From DATIJP01 sp964569185 (GTDB lineage: Bacteria; Chlamydiota; Chlamydiia; Chlamydiales; Rhabdochlamydiaceae), in NCBI GenBank assembly GCA_964569185.1, contig CAZMTP010000003.1:1-58028 (forward strand): DNA of 58,028 bases, written 5' to 3'. Under the pieces are notes generated by a model. That model searched no databases, was not told the origin of the DNA, and was given only the letters and a program-made list of their open reading frames with translations. The translations under genes and the position numbers were made by a program. Position 1 is the stretch's first letter. Each line of letters opens with the position of its first letter. Positions 15,834 through 24,795 of the stretch are shown piece by piece.

Positions 15834-16518
15834 GAATTTGTTCTGCAATAATCATTTTTTGTGTCGATTTCACACGCGCATGTGGCGGAATATATCCATT
15901 CACATTGAGACAAGGATGGCAAAATGCTTTTTTCCCAATCAATGTTCCAGGATTTGTCACACAATTGCACCCCAGTTGCGCTTCATCTCCAATCACAGCT
16001 CCAAATTTTTTCAGATTTGTCGAAATTTTTTCTCCCTGAAAAATAATATGGACTGCGTCATGGTCTAAACGTAAATTAGCACATTTAACGCCTGCACCTA
16101 AGTTGACTCCATTTCCTAAAATGGAATCCCCAACGTAGTTAAAATGGCCCGCACAGACATGATTAAGTAAAATGGAGCGCTTCACTTCAGTATCATGACC
16201 GATCACGCATCCATTGCCCGCCACCACATAGCCCCGCACATAGGCGCCATGGCGGATTTCACAATTTTCTCCGATGATGCAAGGACCGCGAATATAGGCC
16301 CCAGGTTCAATAATCGTTCCTTTACCAATGCTGATTAATTCTGGATTCACCAAATAGACAGATGAAGGAATATCCACTTCAATAGTGCCTAATTTTTGCA
16401 AATGAAGAAACTCATTAAGCCGGCCTAAAGCTTCCCAAACGTAAAAACAATTTTTAAATAAATCGGGGAACGGATACCCTTCTAAAGAGAAAAAACTGGC
16501 TGTTGAAAGTTCGTGCAT
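15823..16518 (-). CDS. glmU: GlmU-like left-handed beta-helix acyltransferase-fold protein (helix domain only)
   Basis: A 231-residue protein made mostly of imperfect hexapeptide repeats from about residue 60 onward (for example ISIGKGTIIEPGAYIRGPCIIGENCEIRHGAYV), which form a left-handed beta helix. Full GlmU has a pyrophosphorylase domain of about 225 residues first; here the N-terminal 60 residues are too short and carry no nucleotidyltransferase motif. The chlamydial GlmU annotated next to ispA has the same short form, as I recall. It may act as a sugar-phosphate acetyltransferase or uridylyltransferase partner, but activity cannot be assumed. A GGAG ten bases upstream supports the start. 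Half of a MITE-like element lies just upstream. Confidence 0.8.
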   Translation of the reverse strand: MHELSTASFFSLEGYPFPDLFKNCFYVWEALGRLNEFLHLQKLGTIEVDIPSSVYLVNPELISIGKGTIIEPGAYIRGPCIIGENCEIRHGAYVRGYVVAGNGCVIGHDTEVKRSILLNHVCAGHFNYVGDSILGNGVNLGAGVKCANLRLDHDAVHIIFQGEKISTNLKKFGAVIGDEAQLGCNCVTNPGTLIGKKAFCHPCLNVNGYIPPHARVKSTQKMIIAEQIHVT

Positions 16519-16554
16519 TTCTTAAGGCTCCATTTTTTTGGCTAAGTATATAAG

Positions 16555-16600
16555 AGGTCCCTGCAAAAGTCCAGTTTGGGCTAAAAAGGGCCCTTTTTCC
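16555..16600 (-). mobile_element. diverged half-copy of the MITE-like element
   Basis: These 46 bases match one arm of the element at 9768-9931 (from the right end inward) with four mismatches, including TGCAAAAGTCCAGTTTGGG and the following GCTAAAA. The match starts exactly at the terminal AGGT and stops at CCCTTTTTCC, before the central inverted repeat. No second arm is found, so it is a solo remnant. It lies between the GlmU-like start and tRNA-Pro. Confidence 0.7.
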
Positions 16601-16804
16601 GAATATATAATAGATTTATATTCTCTTCTTCTTCTTAGACTGTAGAACTGTTGATAACCCTTTTATTTTAGAGGGGGCAAAGGGTGTCGATAGAATGTGA
16701 ATGGGCAGATAGAAATTGACGACAAGTGGTTCTTTAAACAGAAAGAAAACAGACTAATGACATCTATTAACAGAGTTTTCCACAGTCACTAACACTAAAA
16801 ACAA

Positions 16805-16879
16805 TCTGGGTGAGAGGATTTGAACCTCCGACCCCCAACACCCCATGCTGGTGCGCTAGCCAAGCTGCGCTACACCCAG
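16805..16879 (-). tRNA. tRNA-Pro (anticodon GGG)
   Basis: The minus strand folds as a tRNA of 75 bases including the discriminator: acceptor CTGGGTG/CACCCAG, D-arm GCGC/GCGC, anticodon stem CCAGC/GTTGG around the loop ATGGGGT, and T-arm GGAGG/CCTCT with loop TTCAAAT. The loop reads T33-GGG-G37, giving anticodon GGG for proline. CCA is not encoded. Confidence 0.95.
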
Positions 16880-16894
16880 ATAAAAAAAGAGAAA

Positions 16895-16923
16895 GTATAT
16901 AGAATAGAGCAAACTATGGGAAT
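16895..16923 (-). promoter_or_regulatory. candidate tRNA-Pro promoter
   Basis: On the minus strand a TTCCCA (four of six to the -35 consensus) is followed 17 bases later by TATACT, about 18 bases before the tRNA. It overlaps the start codon region of ung on the other strand. Confidence 0.4.
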
Positions 16924-17599
16924 GAAAATAGAAAAAAGTTGGTATGAAAAATTAAAGGAAGAAATCACCAAACCCTATGTCCAAAAGTTAAAAGATTTTT
17001 TAAAAAAAGAGAGAGAGGCGGGCAAAGTTGTTTACCCTCCTGAAGAGCTGGTATTCAACGCCTTTGCACACACTCCTTTTGATAAAGTGAAGGTGGTGAT
17101 TGTGGGCCAAGATCCTTATCATGGGCCTGGGCAAGCACATGGCCTTAGCTTTAGTGTGCCCCAAGGAGTGGAACCCCCGCCTTCATTAAAAAATATTTTT
17201 TTAGAACTGGAACAGGACCTCAAAATACCTGACCCAAAAACGGGCAATTTAAACTCTTGGGCCAAGCAAGGAGTGCTTCTTCTCAATACCACGCTCACTG
17301 TGCGGCAAAATGAACCGGCTTCTCACTTTGGACAAGGATGGGAACTCTTTACAGATGCCGTGATTCAGAAGTTATGCGAGAGAAAAGAGCCGCTTGTATT
17401 TTTACTTTGGGGACGCTTAGCGCAAGAAAAGTGCCAGAAAATTCTGACACAAAATAAAGGTCACCATTTGGTGTTAACATCCACGCATCCTTCTCCACTT
17501 TCTGCGCATCGCGGCTTTTTAGGATGCCGCCATTTTTCAAAAGCAAATGAATTTCTCATCAAACAGGGTTTCACGCCCATCGATTGGACATTAAATTAA
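16916..17599 (+). CDS. ung: uracil-DNA glycosylase
   Basis: A 227-residue family-1 uracil-DNA glycosylase that excises uracil from DNA in base-excision repair. The water-activating loop GQDPYHG is at residues 64-70 (catalytic Asp in GQD), the Pro-rich loop PPPSLKNIF near residue 90, LLNTTLTV near 125, and the DNA-intercalation loop HPSPLSAHRGF near 195. The open frame extends back over the antisense of tRNA-Pro, so the start must be ATG 16916 or ATG 16922; both give the normal N-terminus. dapA begins 22 bases after the stop and is probably co-transcribed. Confidence 0.96.
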   Translation: MGMKIEKSWYEKLKEEITKPYVQKLKDFLKKEREAGKVVYPPEELVFNAFAHTPFDKVKVVIVGQDPYHGPGQAHGLSFSVPQGVEPPPSLKNIFLELEQDLKIPDPKTGNLNSWAKQGVLLLNTTLTVRQNEPASHFGQGWELFTDAVIQKLCERKEPLVFLLWGRLAQEKCQKILTQNKGHHLVLTSTHPSPLSAHRGFLGCRHFSKANEFLIKQGFTPIDWTLN

Positions 17600-17621
17600 T
17601 TCGAAATATATAATCTGAGAA

Positions 17622-18503
17622 ATGATTGCAGGTTCTATCGTCGCCCTTGTCACTCCATTTCATGAAAATTTAGAAATCGATTTTGATGCCCTAGAAGAGT
17701 TGATTGAATGGCATATTGAAGAAGGAACCGATCTGATTTCTGTTTGCGGGACAACAGGAGAGAGCGGAACTTTATCTCATGAAGAATTCTTAAGAATTGT
17801 TGAAACTGCGGTCAAAACGGCGCGAAAAAGAGTGCCTATCGTGGCAGGAACTGGCTGTTTAGATACACGTCTCACAGTAAAAAAAACAGTAGAGTCCAAA
17901 AAATTAGGGGCCGATGCTGCTTTGGTTGTGCTGCCTTACTATAATAGACCAACAGAAGAGGGCTGTTTGGCCCATTTTCAAGAAGTGGCTAAAGCAAAAC
18001 TTCCGCTTATTGCCTACCATCATCCTGGTAGAACAGGAATAAAATTATCGCCTGCGGCGCTTGCAAAAATTTGTGAAATTCCAGAAGTAGTGGCCGTAAA
18101 AGATGCGGCTGGGGACCTTGCACACACTTTAGAGTTAATGAAACTCACTTCTGTGCCTATTGTGTCGGGGGATGATATTTTGGCCCTTCCTCACTTGTCT
18201 GTAGGATGTACAGGCGTTATTTCTGTTATTGCTAATCTTATTCCAAGACGATGGAAAGAGTTCATCACTCTTGTGCGCCAGGGCCATTTAGAAGAGGGCA
18301 GAAAGCTATTTCAAGAGGTCTATGACCTGGCCCGTTCTTTAGTAATTGAAACGAATCCTCAAGGAGTCAAATTTGCTCTTGGCAAAATGGGCAAATGCAA
18401 ACCACACATGCGGCTCCCCCTAATCCAGCCACGCCCGTCCACTCAATCCCAAATTGAAAAAGAATTATTTAGAGAAACTCGCCGCTTTGTTGAATTAGCT
18501 TAG
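17622..18503 (+). CDS. dapA: 4-hydroxy-tetrahydrodipicolinate synthase
   Basis: A 293-residue class-I aldolase that condenses pyruvate and aspartate semialdehyde on the way to meso-diaminopimelate and lysine. The pyruvate-binding GTTGESG is at residues 43-49, the catalytic tyrosines in PYYNRP and AYHHPGRTG, and the Schiff-base lysine in VAVKDAAGDL near residue 160. The usual N/V before PGRTG is replaced by HH, a small deviation. Diaminopimelate supply fits the peptidoglycan-related NlpC and MreC genes elsewhere in the window. Its 3' end overlaps the convergent glycosidase gene by 35 bases. Confidence 0.95.
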   Translation: MIAGSIVALVTPFHENLEIDFDALEELIEWHIEEGTDLISVCGTTGESGTLSHEEFLRIVETAVKTARKRVPIVAGTGCLDTRLTVKKTVESKKLGADAALVVLPYYNRPTEEGCLAHFQEVAKAKLPLIAYHHPGRTGIKLSPAALAKICEIPEVVAVKDAAGDLAHTLELMKLTSVPIVSGDDILALPHLSVGCTGVISVIANLIPRRWKEFITLVRQGHLEEGRKLFQEVYDLARSLVIETNPQGVKFALGKMGKCKPHMRLPLIQPRPSTQSQIEKELFRETRRFVELA

Positions 18504-21054
18504 TAACAAGTGCTGTCCATCCAGTATGGTGTGAAGCGCCTAATCCTTCGCCCGTATCACCATTAAAATACTCATGAAAAAGAAGATGGTCTTTGAAATG
18601 AGGATCCTTTTGGAATTTGCTCTGTTTGCTATAAATGGGACGATTGCCTTGGGGATCTGGAACAAATAGTTTCATCAATCGTTTGGAGAGTTCAATAGAA
18701 ACATCCCAGAGATTTAAATAGCGTCCGGAACCTGTCGGAAATTCAACTTTAAGCGTGTCGCCAAAATAGTGATGAAATTTTTGCAACGATTCGATGATTA
18801 AAAAATTGATCGGAAACCAGACCGGTCCGCGCCAGTTGGAATTGCCTCCAAAGGTGTGGTTGTCCGACTCTGCAGGAGTGTATTTGATTTCATAAGAAGC
18901 CCCATTGATATGTAACATATAAGGATGGTCTTTGTGGATACGTGAAATAGAGCGCAATCCATAAGGCGAAAGAAATTCATTTTCATCAAGCATATAACGC
19001 AATACCCGTTGCAGCTTTTCTTTGGTCAAAATAGCCATCAACCGCCGCCCTTCCTGTCCTTCTTTGTAAATGCAAGATAGGTTGCAACTCACATTGGGCC
19101 TTTTGCTAATAAACCAGTGCATGCGACGGGAAAAATCGGGTGCCTTTTCTAATAAAACAGGATCGATCGTTTCTACTGCAAGTAAGGGTAATAATCCTAC
19201 TAATGAACGCACTTTGAGCGGGGCCATCTTACCATTAGGTAGATGGAGAACATCGTAAAAAAAACCATCTTCTTCATTCCATAAAGAGATGCCTTGTCCA
19301 CCAATATTGGTCATTGCAGCAGCAATCCGCATAAAGTGTTCAAAGAATTTACTGGCAATATCTTGATAAATTTTCTCTTCAGTAGACAAATGGAGAGCAA
19401 TTTTCATCATCAAAATACAATAAAAACTCATCCAGGCAGATCCATCAGACTGGTCGATGTGGCCGCCCGTCGGTAGTTCCCGATTGCGGTCAAATATGCT
19501 GATATTGTCCATGCCTAAAAAACCGCCCTGGAACAGATTATTGCCTTCCATGTCCTTTTTGTTGACCCACCAGGTAAAATTAATGAGCAATTTATGAAAG
19601 GCGCTTTCTAAAAATCCACGGTCCTCCTTTTGAAACACTTTTGCATCAATTTTATAGGTACGCCACACTGCCCAAGCATGGACGGGCGGGTTCACATCAG
19701 AAAAAGCCCATTCGTGCGCAGGAAGCTGCCCACTCGGATGCATATACCATTCACGCAATATCAAAATAAGCTGGCGTTTGGCAAAATCGGGGTCAATGAG
19801 AACAAATGACAAACAATGGAAGGCTAAATCCCAAGCACAAAAGTAGGGATATTCCCATTTGTCTGGCATCGAGATCACATCAAAAGCAAAAAAATTATCC
19901 CAGTCCCCATTGCGGATCCATTTTCTTGAAATGGGGTAATGAGGATCTCCTTTTTTCCATTGTTCTTGATCCAAATAATAGAGCTGTTTATTCCAGAGCA
20001 GCCCTGCAAATGCTTGACGCTGGATTTTTTTAAGCTCTGGACTCAGTTTTGGATTTTGAATCCCTGCATAAAATTGATCTGCTTCGCGGATCCTTTGATC
20101 AAAAATAGAATCAAAATTTGTCCAAGGATGCGAGATCTGTTGTTTAGAAAATTTTAATTTAAAAACGCCCGTTTGTGCCGATTTCAGATAGGTTTGGTAA
20201 TGGGCGCCCGCTTTACTGCCCGCACTGTTTTGATTCAGCTTTTTTTTATCGCCATGCACGATGTAGTGATGGAATGCGTCCTTTTTGTCCGGTTCATTTT
20301 CAGTAAAAAGAAAATTTGGATTGTTATCAAAATAGAAAAAATAGCCATCCAGTTGTAGCGAAGAATTATCAAACTTCAACATTCGTTTGGGTCCATCATC
20401 TCCGGTAGGTCCTTTGGGATAACCCCATTTCCATGTATTACGTAGCCAGACTTGAGGAAGACAGTGGATGAGGGCTTCCTGAGGACCACGATTCGTAATA
20501 GAGACGCGCGCTAGAATGGTTTCTTCATTTTCTTTGGCATATTCGATCATAATATCGAAATAGCGATTCTCATTAAAAATCCCGGTGTCTAAAAGTTCAA
20601 ATTCAGGATCATGTAGAGTCCGTTTTTTATTTTCCTGCACCAATTTTTCATAAGGAAAGGGCTCTTGTGGATACTTGTAGAGCATTTTCATGTAACTGTG
20701 AGTGGGCGTGCCATCGAGATAAAAATAGAGTTCTTTTACATCTTCGCCATGATTGCCTTCAGGATTTGTGAGTCCGAAAAGACGCTCTTTTAGAATGGGA
20801 TCTTTTCCATTCCAAAAGGCAAAAGAGAGACAGATGCGGCCGAAACGATCAGAAAAACCGCCGATCCCATCTTCTCCCCAACGATAAACTCTAGAGCGGG
20901 ACTGGTCGTGAGAAAAAGAGTTCCAAATATCGCCGTCAAAACTGGCATCTTCGCGTACTGTAGCCCAAGCACGCTCACTTAAGTAAGGCCCCCAATTTTT
21001 CCAGTTCGCCTTTTTTTCATGATGCAAAAAAAGTCGATCGTACTCAGGATTCAT
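18469..21054 (-). CDS. MGH1-like glycoside hydrolase (GH63-type), copy 2
   Basis: An 861-residue paralogue of the enzyme at 10069-12693 with the same order of motifs: WGPYLSERAWATVREDASF, YRWGEDGIGGFSDRFG, LKERLFGLTNPEGNHGEDVKELYFYLDGTPTHSYMKM, WDLAFHCLSFVL, GGFLGMDNISIFDRN (candidate acid Asp), NSNWRGPVWFP and EYFNGDTGEGLG followed by HHTGWTAL (candidate base Glu). It is cytosolic, with no signal peptide. It starts only 12 bases after the pGP6-D homologue ends, so it belongs to the thrS-parA-gp6D transcriptional direction rather than to glk. Closest to the YMR196W-type sequences by eye. The substrate is unknown. Confidence 0.88.
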   Translation of the reverse strand: MNPEYDRLFLHHEKKANWKNWGPYLSERAWATVREDASFDGDIWNSFSHDQSRSRVYRWGEDGIGGFSDRFGRICLSFAFWNGKDPILKERLFGLTNPEGNHGEDVKELYFYLDGTPTHSYMKMLYKYPQEPFPYEKLVQENKKRTLHDPEFELLDTGIFNENRYFDIMIEYAKENEETILARVSITNRGPQEALIHCLPQVWLRNTWKWGYPKGPTGDDGPKRMLKFDNSSLQLDGYFFYFDNNPNFLFTENEPDKKDAFHHYIVHGDKKKLNQNSAGSKAGAHYQTYLKSAQTGVFKLKFSKQQISHPWTNFDSIFDQRIREADQFYAGIQNPKLSPELKKIQRQAFAGLLWNKQLYYLDQEQWKKGDPHYPISRKWIRNGDWDNFFAFDVISMPDKWEYPYFCAWDLAFHCLSFVLIDPDFAKRQLILILREWYMHPSGQLPAHEWAFSDVNPPVHAWAVWRTYKIDAKVFQKEDRGFLESAFHKLLINFTWWVNKKDMEGNNLFQGGFLGMDNISIFDRNRELPTGGHIDQSDGSAWMSFYCILMMKIALHLSTEEKIYQDIASKFFEHFMRIAAAMTNIGGQGISLWNEEDGFFYDVLHLPNGKMAPLKVRSLVGLLPLLAVETIDPVLLEKAPDFSRRMHWFISKRPNVSCNLSCIYKEGQEGRRLMAILTKEKLQRVLRYMLDENEFLSPYGLRSISRIHKDHPYMLHINGASYEIKYTPAESDNHTFGGNSNWRGPVWFPINFLIIESLQKFHHYFGDTLKVEFPTGSGRYLNLWDVSIELSKRLMKLFVPDPQGNRPIYSKQSKFQKDPHFKDHLLFHEYFNGDTGEGLGASHHTGWTALVTKLIQQSGEFL

Positions 21055-21066
21055 TGTAAAGCCGTT

Positions 21067-21798
21067 TTACACTTCTGCATCAAGAAGCTTTAGTAGTCTT
21101 CTGATTTCTCTTTTTTGTTCGAAAGAAGGATTAAAGCGACGCGATTTGATAAGCAAATGTAATCGTGTCAGTTGATTAATGGCATAACGAGATAGATTCT
21201 GATTTCTGCGATCTTCTTTAGCAAGGGGGAATGTTTCACGAATCAGTGTGAGCAGTTCTTGTTTGGTCTGGCCTTGATAATTTTGAATGATCTCCTCTTT
21301 TTTCTCTTTTTCACCCGTGCGCGCAGCCAGTGAATAGACCGCTTGCCGCGGCATCTGGTCCATTTTCTCTTTTAACACAGCTGAAAGAGATTGATAGAGT
21401 TCAAAATAGTGCAGAAAATTATAAGGCGTTTGTCGATTGCCATAGACGCCAACGATCCATGCAGAAAAAACTCCGTCGCGGTATTTTTTTAATACTTCTT
21501 GTGCTTTTTTTATTCGTTCGCCATGCAGTAATGCAGCTTGATGATGAATCGCTTTCACTTCAGAGCTGATGCTCACCAATTGTTCCAGATCTAAAGCAAT
21601 ATCATATTCAGCGGGTGCAAACTCAGTGAGCAATGATTGCAATTTTTCCTGTTCTTGCAAAGAGAGAGGGAGTGTGCGGAAAACACCAGAAAAACTGGAG
21701 AGCTCTCCTTTGGAAGAGAGTTCTGCCAAGTGGGCTGTTTTGGAAGGTTTTTCAAAGTTCTCTTTTAATCTTTTAGCAAGAAGGGAACCTAGTTTCAT
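21067..21798 (-). CDS. chromosomal homologue of plasmid protein pGP6-D
   Basis: A 243-residue, charged, mainly helical protein. It matches what I recall of the chlamydial pGP6-D family (for example LGSLLAKRLKENFE at the start and the central GVYGNRQTPYNFLHYFELYQSL). It directly follows a ParA homologue with a four-base ATGA overlap, which reproduces the plasmid gene order pgp5-pgp6. In C. trachomatis the chromosomal pair lies next to thrS, as here. A DNA-maintenance or gene-regulation role is inferred from this order; the molecular function of pGP6-D is not established. Confidence 0.85.
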   Translation of the reverse strand: MKLGSLLAKRLKENFEKPSKTAHLAELSSKGELSSFSGVFRTLPLSLQEQEKLQSLLTEFAPAEYDIALDLEQLVSISSEVKAIHHQAALLHGERIKKAQEVLKKYRDGVFSAWIVGVYGNRQTPYNFLHYFELYQSLSAVLKEKMDQMPRQAVYSLAARTGEKEKKEEIIQNYQGQTKQELLTLIRETFPLAKEDRRNQNLSRYAINQLTRLHLLIKSRRFNPSFEQKREIRRLLKLLDAEV

Positions 21799-22547
21799 AT
21801 TTTTTCCATAATTTCTTTAGAAAGTTCAAGATAGTCTTCTGCTGCACGACTCTCTGGTGCCACATCGAAAATCGGTTTACCATGAATGGCCGATTCAGAA
21901 ACTTGAATATCGCGGCGCACTTTTGCATCCAATAATTTGCCAGGAAAAGTTTCTTTGATCACATCGAGAAAAGCTTTATTATTTTTTCCTCTAGGATTCC
22001 AAAAAGAGAGCAGCACGCCTAAAATAGAGAGGCCATGTCTTTCTGAGATATTTTTCATGAAATGGGAGAGCCGCTGCAATCCTTTAACGCTATAAAACTC
22101 TGGTGTGGTGCAAACTAAAGAAAAATCGGAGGCGATGAGTGAAGACTCGGTCAGCCAACAGAGCGATGGTGGCGTATCAATGACCACATAGTCATATTTC
22201 AAGGGTTTTAAAAGCTGTTTGAGTCTTTCGTGTGAATAACGATCACCTGCTAAACTGCCTGTCACTTCCACTCTTTCTAACCAGGTATCGGCAGGAATCA
22301 GATCCAAATTTGGTACCGCTGTAGGGACAATCACCTCTTGGATCTTCTTTTTTCCTTGCAAGACAGGGGCCAAACTATCTTGCTCGTCAGGATCGTATCC
22401 TAAGCCTGCAGTTAAATTGGCTTGGGCATCAAAATCGATCAGCAACACTTTTTTCTTATGGAATTTTGCAAATGCGGACGCAAGATGAAGAGAGGTCGAA
22501 GTTTTCGCCGTCCCTCCTTTGAAACTACTGACACAGATGACTTTCAT
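21795..22547 (-). CDS. ParA/MinD-family ATPase (pGP5-D homologue)
   Basis: A 250-residue deviant-Walker ATPase. The Walker A motif KGGTAKTS with the signature lysine is at residues 10-17, VLLIDFDAQANLTAGLG follows at about 34-50, and the Walker B-like DYVVIDTPPSL is near residue 120. These proteins segregate plasmids or chromosomes, or act as regulators; the chlamydial plasmid paralogue pGP5-D represses virulence-associated genes. A small inverted repeat (TATAC-AAGAA-GTATA) sits in the 149-base upstream gap and could be an operator. Overlaps the pGP6-D homologue by four bases. Confidence 0.92.
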   Translation of the reverse strand: MKVICVSSFKGGTAKTSTSLHLASAFAKFHKKKVLLIDFDAQANLTAGLGYDPDEQDSLAPVLQGKKKIQEVIVPTAVPNLDLIPADTWLERVEVTGSLAGDRYSHERLKQLLKPLKYDYVVIDTPPSLCWLTESSLIASDFSLVCTTPEFYSVKGLQRLSHFMKNISERHGLSILGVLLSFWNPRGKNNKAFLDVIKETFPGKLLDAKVRRDIQVSESAIHGKPIFDVAPESRAAEDYLELSKEIMEKI

Positions 22548-22696
22548 TTTTGAATATAGACCTCTTTTGGAACTTCATTCACGCATTAAAATGCAGCTCT
22601 TTTTTGCTTTTTAGCACTAGCCTCCTCGTCTATACTTCTTGTATATGCTTCGTCGGCATGTGCAAAAAATCATAAAAAGATCTGCAATTTTTCTGC

Positions 22697-24616
22697 CTAA
22701 AGCAAGTTCCTCAAGAGGTCTAATGGCGTGAGTGAACGTTCTTCACTTTCTTTTTTGAGTATAGTCAAAAAGGAATTAAGATCTATCTCCCCATACACAG
22801 TATTGTCACGCAAACGTAAATTAATTTTTCTATTTTCCACTTCGCGATCGCCCACAGTGAGCATATAGTTCACCTGTAGCAGTTGTGCTTCACGGATTTT
22901 TTTGGAGACCGATTCATGGGTTTCATCCACATCACAGATAAATCCTGCCTCTTTAATTTTCTGACACAACTCTTGTGCATACTCATTATGGCGGTCCGCG
23001 ACAGGCACAATACGCACTTGACGAGGACTAATCCAGAGTGGAAATTTGCCGGCAAAATGTTCAATAATAATGCCAAAAAAACGTTCTACAGATCCAAAAA
23101 TAGCACGGTGGAGCATGATGGGGCGCTTGTGTTGGCTATCACTGTCCATATATTCCAACTCAAATTTTTCTGGCAGCGACATATCCAGCTGCACAGTGCC
23201 GCATTGCCATGAGCGGCCTAAAACATCTCTGACATGAATATCAATTTTAGGTCCGTAAAAGGCGCCATCGCCTTCATTAATCTGATAAGGTTCGCCATAT
23301 TCGTCTAAAGCTTCTTTCAATCCTTTTGTCGCGATCTCCCAATCTGCGTCCGACCCCATGCTCTTTTCGGGGCGGGTAGACAGTTCAAAACGATAACAGA
23401 GGCCAAATGTAGAATAAATTTTCTTTGTAAGATAAAGAATATTTAGAATTTCTTGCTTAATGTCTGACGGTTTCATGAAGAGATGGGCATCGTCTTGATG
23501 GAAGCTACGCACACGGAATAACCCATTTAGAGCGCCTGAAAGTTCGTGACGATACACATGTCCAATTTCAGCAATACGTAAAGGCAATTCACGATAGCTA
23601 TGGGTATGTGTGCGATAAAACAGCATGCAACCCGGACAGTTCATCGGCTTTAATGCAAAGTGGCGGCCTTCCACTTCAAAAGCGTACATATTTTCGCGAT
23701 AGTAGTTCCAATGGCCGGACCGCTGCCACAATTCTTGGGCCATTAGTTGCGGCGTTTTAATTTCCACATAATCGGCCTGATTTAAAAGCGAGCGCAAAAA
23801 TTGCAATAGCGTATTCCAGATAATCATGCCTTTGGGATGAATAAAGGGAATTCCTGGCGCTTCCTCTTTAAAGGAAAACAGATCTAATTTGGGTCCCAGC
23901 ACTTTATGGTCCCGTTTTTTGGCCTCTTCCAGCATCGTTAAATAATTTTTCAGCTGATCGCGATCGGGGAATGAGATCCCATAAATGCGTGTGAGCATTT
24001 CCCGCTCTTTATCTCCACGCCAATAGGCGCCGGAGACTTTCATCAGTTTAAAGGCTTTAATTTTTCCTAAAGCGGGGAGATGGGGGCCGCGGCAAAAGTC
24101 AAAAAATTCCCCCTGCTTATAGCCTGAAAGGGAGCCTTCAGCATCTTGAATAATCTCTTTTTTATAAGGATTATCTTTAAAATGGGAGAGCGCTTCTTTT
24201 TTATCGTGGAAGTCGACACGCTCAGAATGGTAATTTTCCTTTAAGATTTTTTGAATCTCTTTTTCGATTTTATCGAAATCTTCATCAGAGATTTGCAGGT
24301 CGGCAAAATCGTAATAAAAACCATTTTCAATCGGCGGGCCGATGGTGGGTTTTGCATTGGGCCAAAGGCGCAAGATGGCCTGTGCAAGCACGTGGGCGGA
24401 GGTGTGCCAAAATACTTCTTTACCTTGCGGTTCCTCAAAATTCAGGAGAAGGATGCGATCATTTTCAGAGAGCGGGCAATTGAGATCTCTTAAAACGCCA
24501 TTAATATTGGCAGCCAGCGCTTGGCCTGGTTCGCGCAGGTTTAATTTTTCTGCTAAATCGCGCGCGGTAGAACCTTTCGGGAGTTCTATCTTCTGATCTT
24601 TGTAATAGATAAACAT
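22697..24616 (-). CDS. thrS: threonyl-tRNA synthetase
   Basis: A 639-residue class-II synthetase. The TGS domain opens the protein (MFIYYKDQKIELPKGSTARDLAEKL), followed by the editing domain with HTSAHVLAQA and the zinc ligands in KPMNCPGCM. Motif 2 is RHELSGALNGLFRVRSFHQDDAH, and motif 3 lies in MLHRAIFGSVERFFG, followed by the anticodon-binding domain. The open frame extends to 24706, but the extra 30 residues are not TGS-like, so the ATG at 24616 is the start. There is no Shine-Dalgarno sequence; TATACT lies only six bases upstream of the ATG. Confidence 0.97.
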   Translation of the reverse strand: MFIYYKDQKIELPKGSTARDLAEKLNLREPGQALAANINGVLRDLNCPLSENDRILLLNFEEPQGKEVFWHTSAHVLAQAILRLWPNAKPTIGPPIENGFYYDFADLQISDEDFDKIEKEIQKILKENYHSERVDFHDKKEALSHFKDNPYKKEIIQDAEGSLSGYKQGEFFDFCRGPHLPALGKIKAFKLMKVSGAYWRGDKEREMLTRIYGISFPDRDQLKNYLTMLEEAKKRDHKVLGPKLDLFSFKEEAPGIPFIHPKGMIIWNTLLQFLRSLLNQADYVEIKTPQLMAQELWQRSGHWNYYRENMYAFEVEGRHFALKPMNCPGCMLFYRTHTHSYRELPLRIAEIGHVYRHELSGALNGLFRVRSFHQDDAHLFMKPSDIKQEILNILYLTKKIYSTFGLCYRFELSTRPEKSMGSDADWEIATKGLKEALDEYGEPYQINEGDGAFYGPKIDIHVRDVLGRSWQCGTVQLDMSLPEKFELEYMDSDSQHKRPIMLHRAIFGSVERFFGIIIEHFAGKFPLWISPRQVRIVPVADRHNEYAQELCQKIKEAGFICDVDETHESVSKKIREAQLLQVNYMLTVGDREVENRKINLRLRDNTVYGEIDLNSFLTILKKESEERSLTPLDLLRNLL

Positions 24617-24686
24617 GGCTACAGTATACAATAACCGAAAAAATATAGGTAATAGGAATTTAATAGGAAAGATTTTTGGAAGCGGG

Positions 24687-24728
24687 AATAGACAGTCGGG
24701 ACACAATTATGTGCCCCCGCTGCCCTAG
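24687..24728 (+). repeat. dispersed hairpin repeat, copy C
   Basis: AATAGACAGTCGGG, then an imperfect hairpin (GGACACA, loop ATTA, TGTGCCCC), then CCGCTGCCCTAG. It is isolated between thrS and a hypothetical gene. Confidence 0.7.
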
Positions 24729-24795
24729 AAATTCAAAGTTTTGACGAGATATTGGGGATTCCAATAGAATTTGGCGGGAAAATTCGGAGGGAATT

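Noticed and set aside
16620..16800. DnaA-box-like sequences (TGTTGATAA, TTTTCCACA) suggesting an origin
   Set aside because: Only two weak matches, no AT-rich unwinding region with clustered boxes and no dnaA or other origin genes nearby.
16805..16879. tRNA-Pro or tRNA-Ala as an attachment site of an integrated element
   Set aside because: No integrase gene and no duplicated tRNA 3' end were found near either tRNA in this window.
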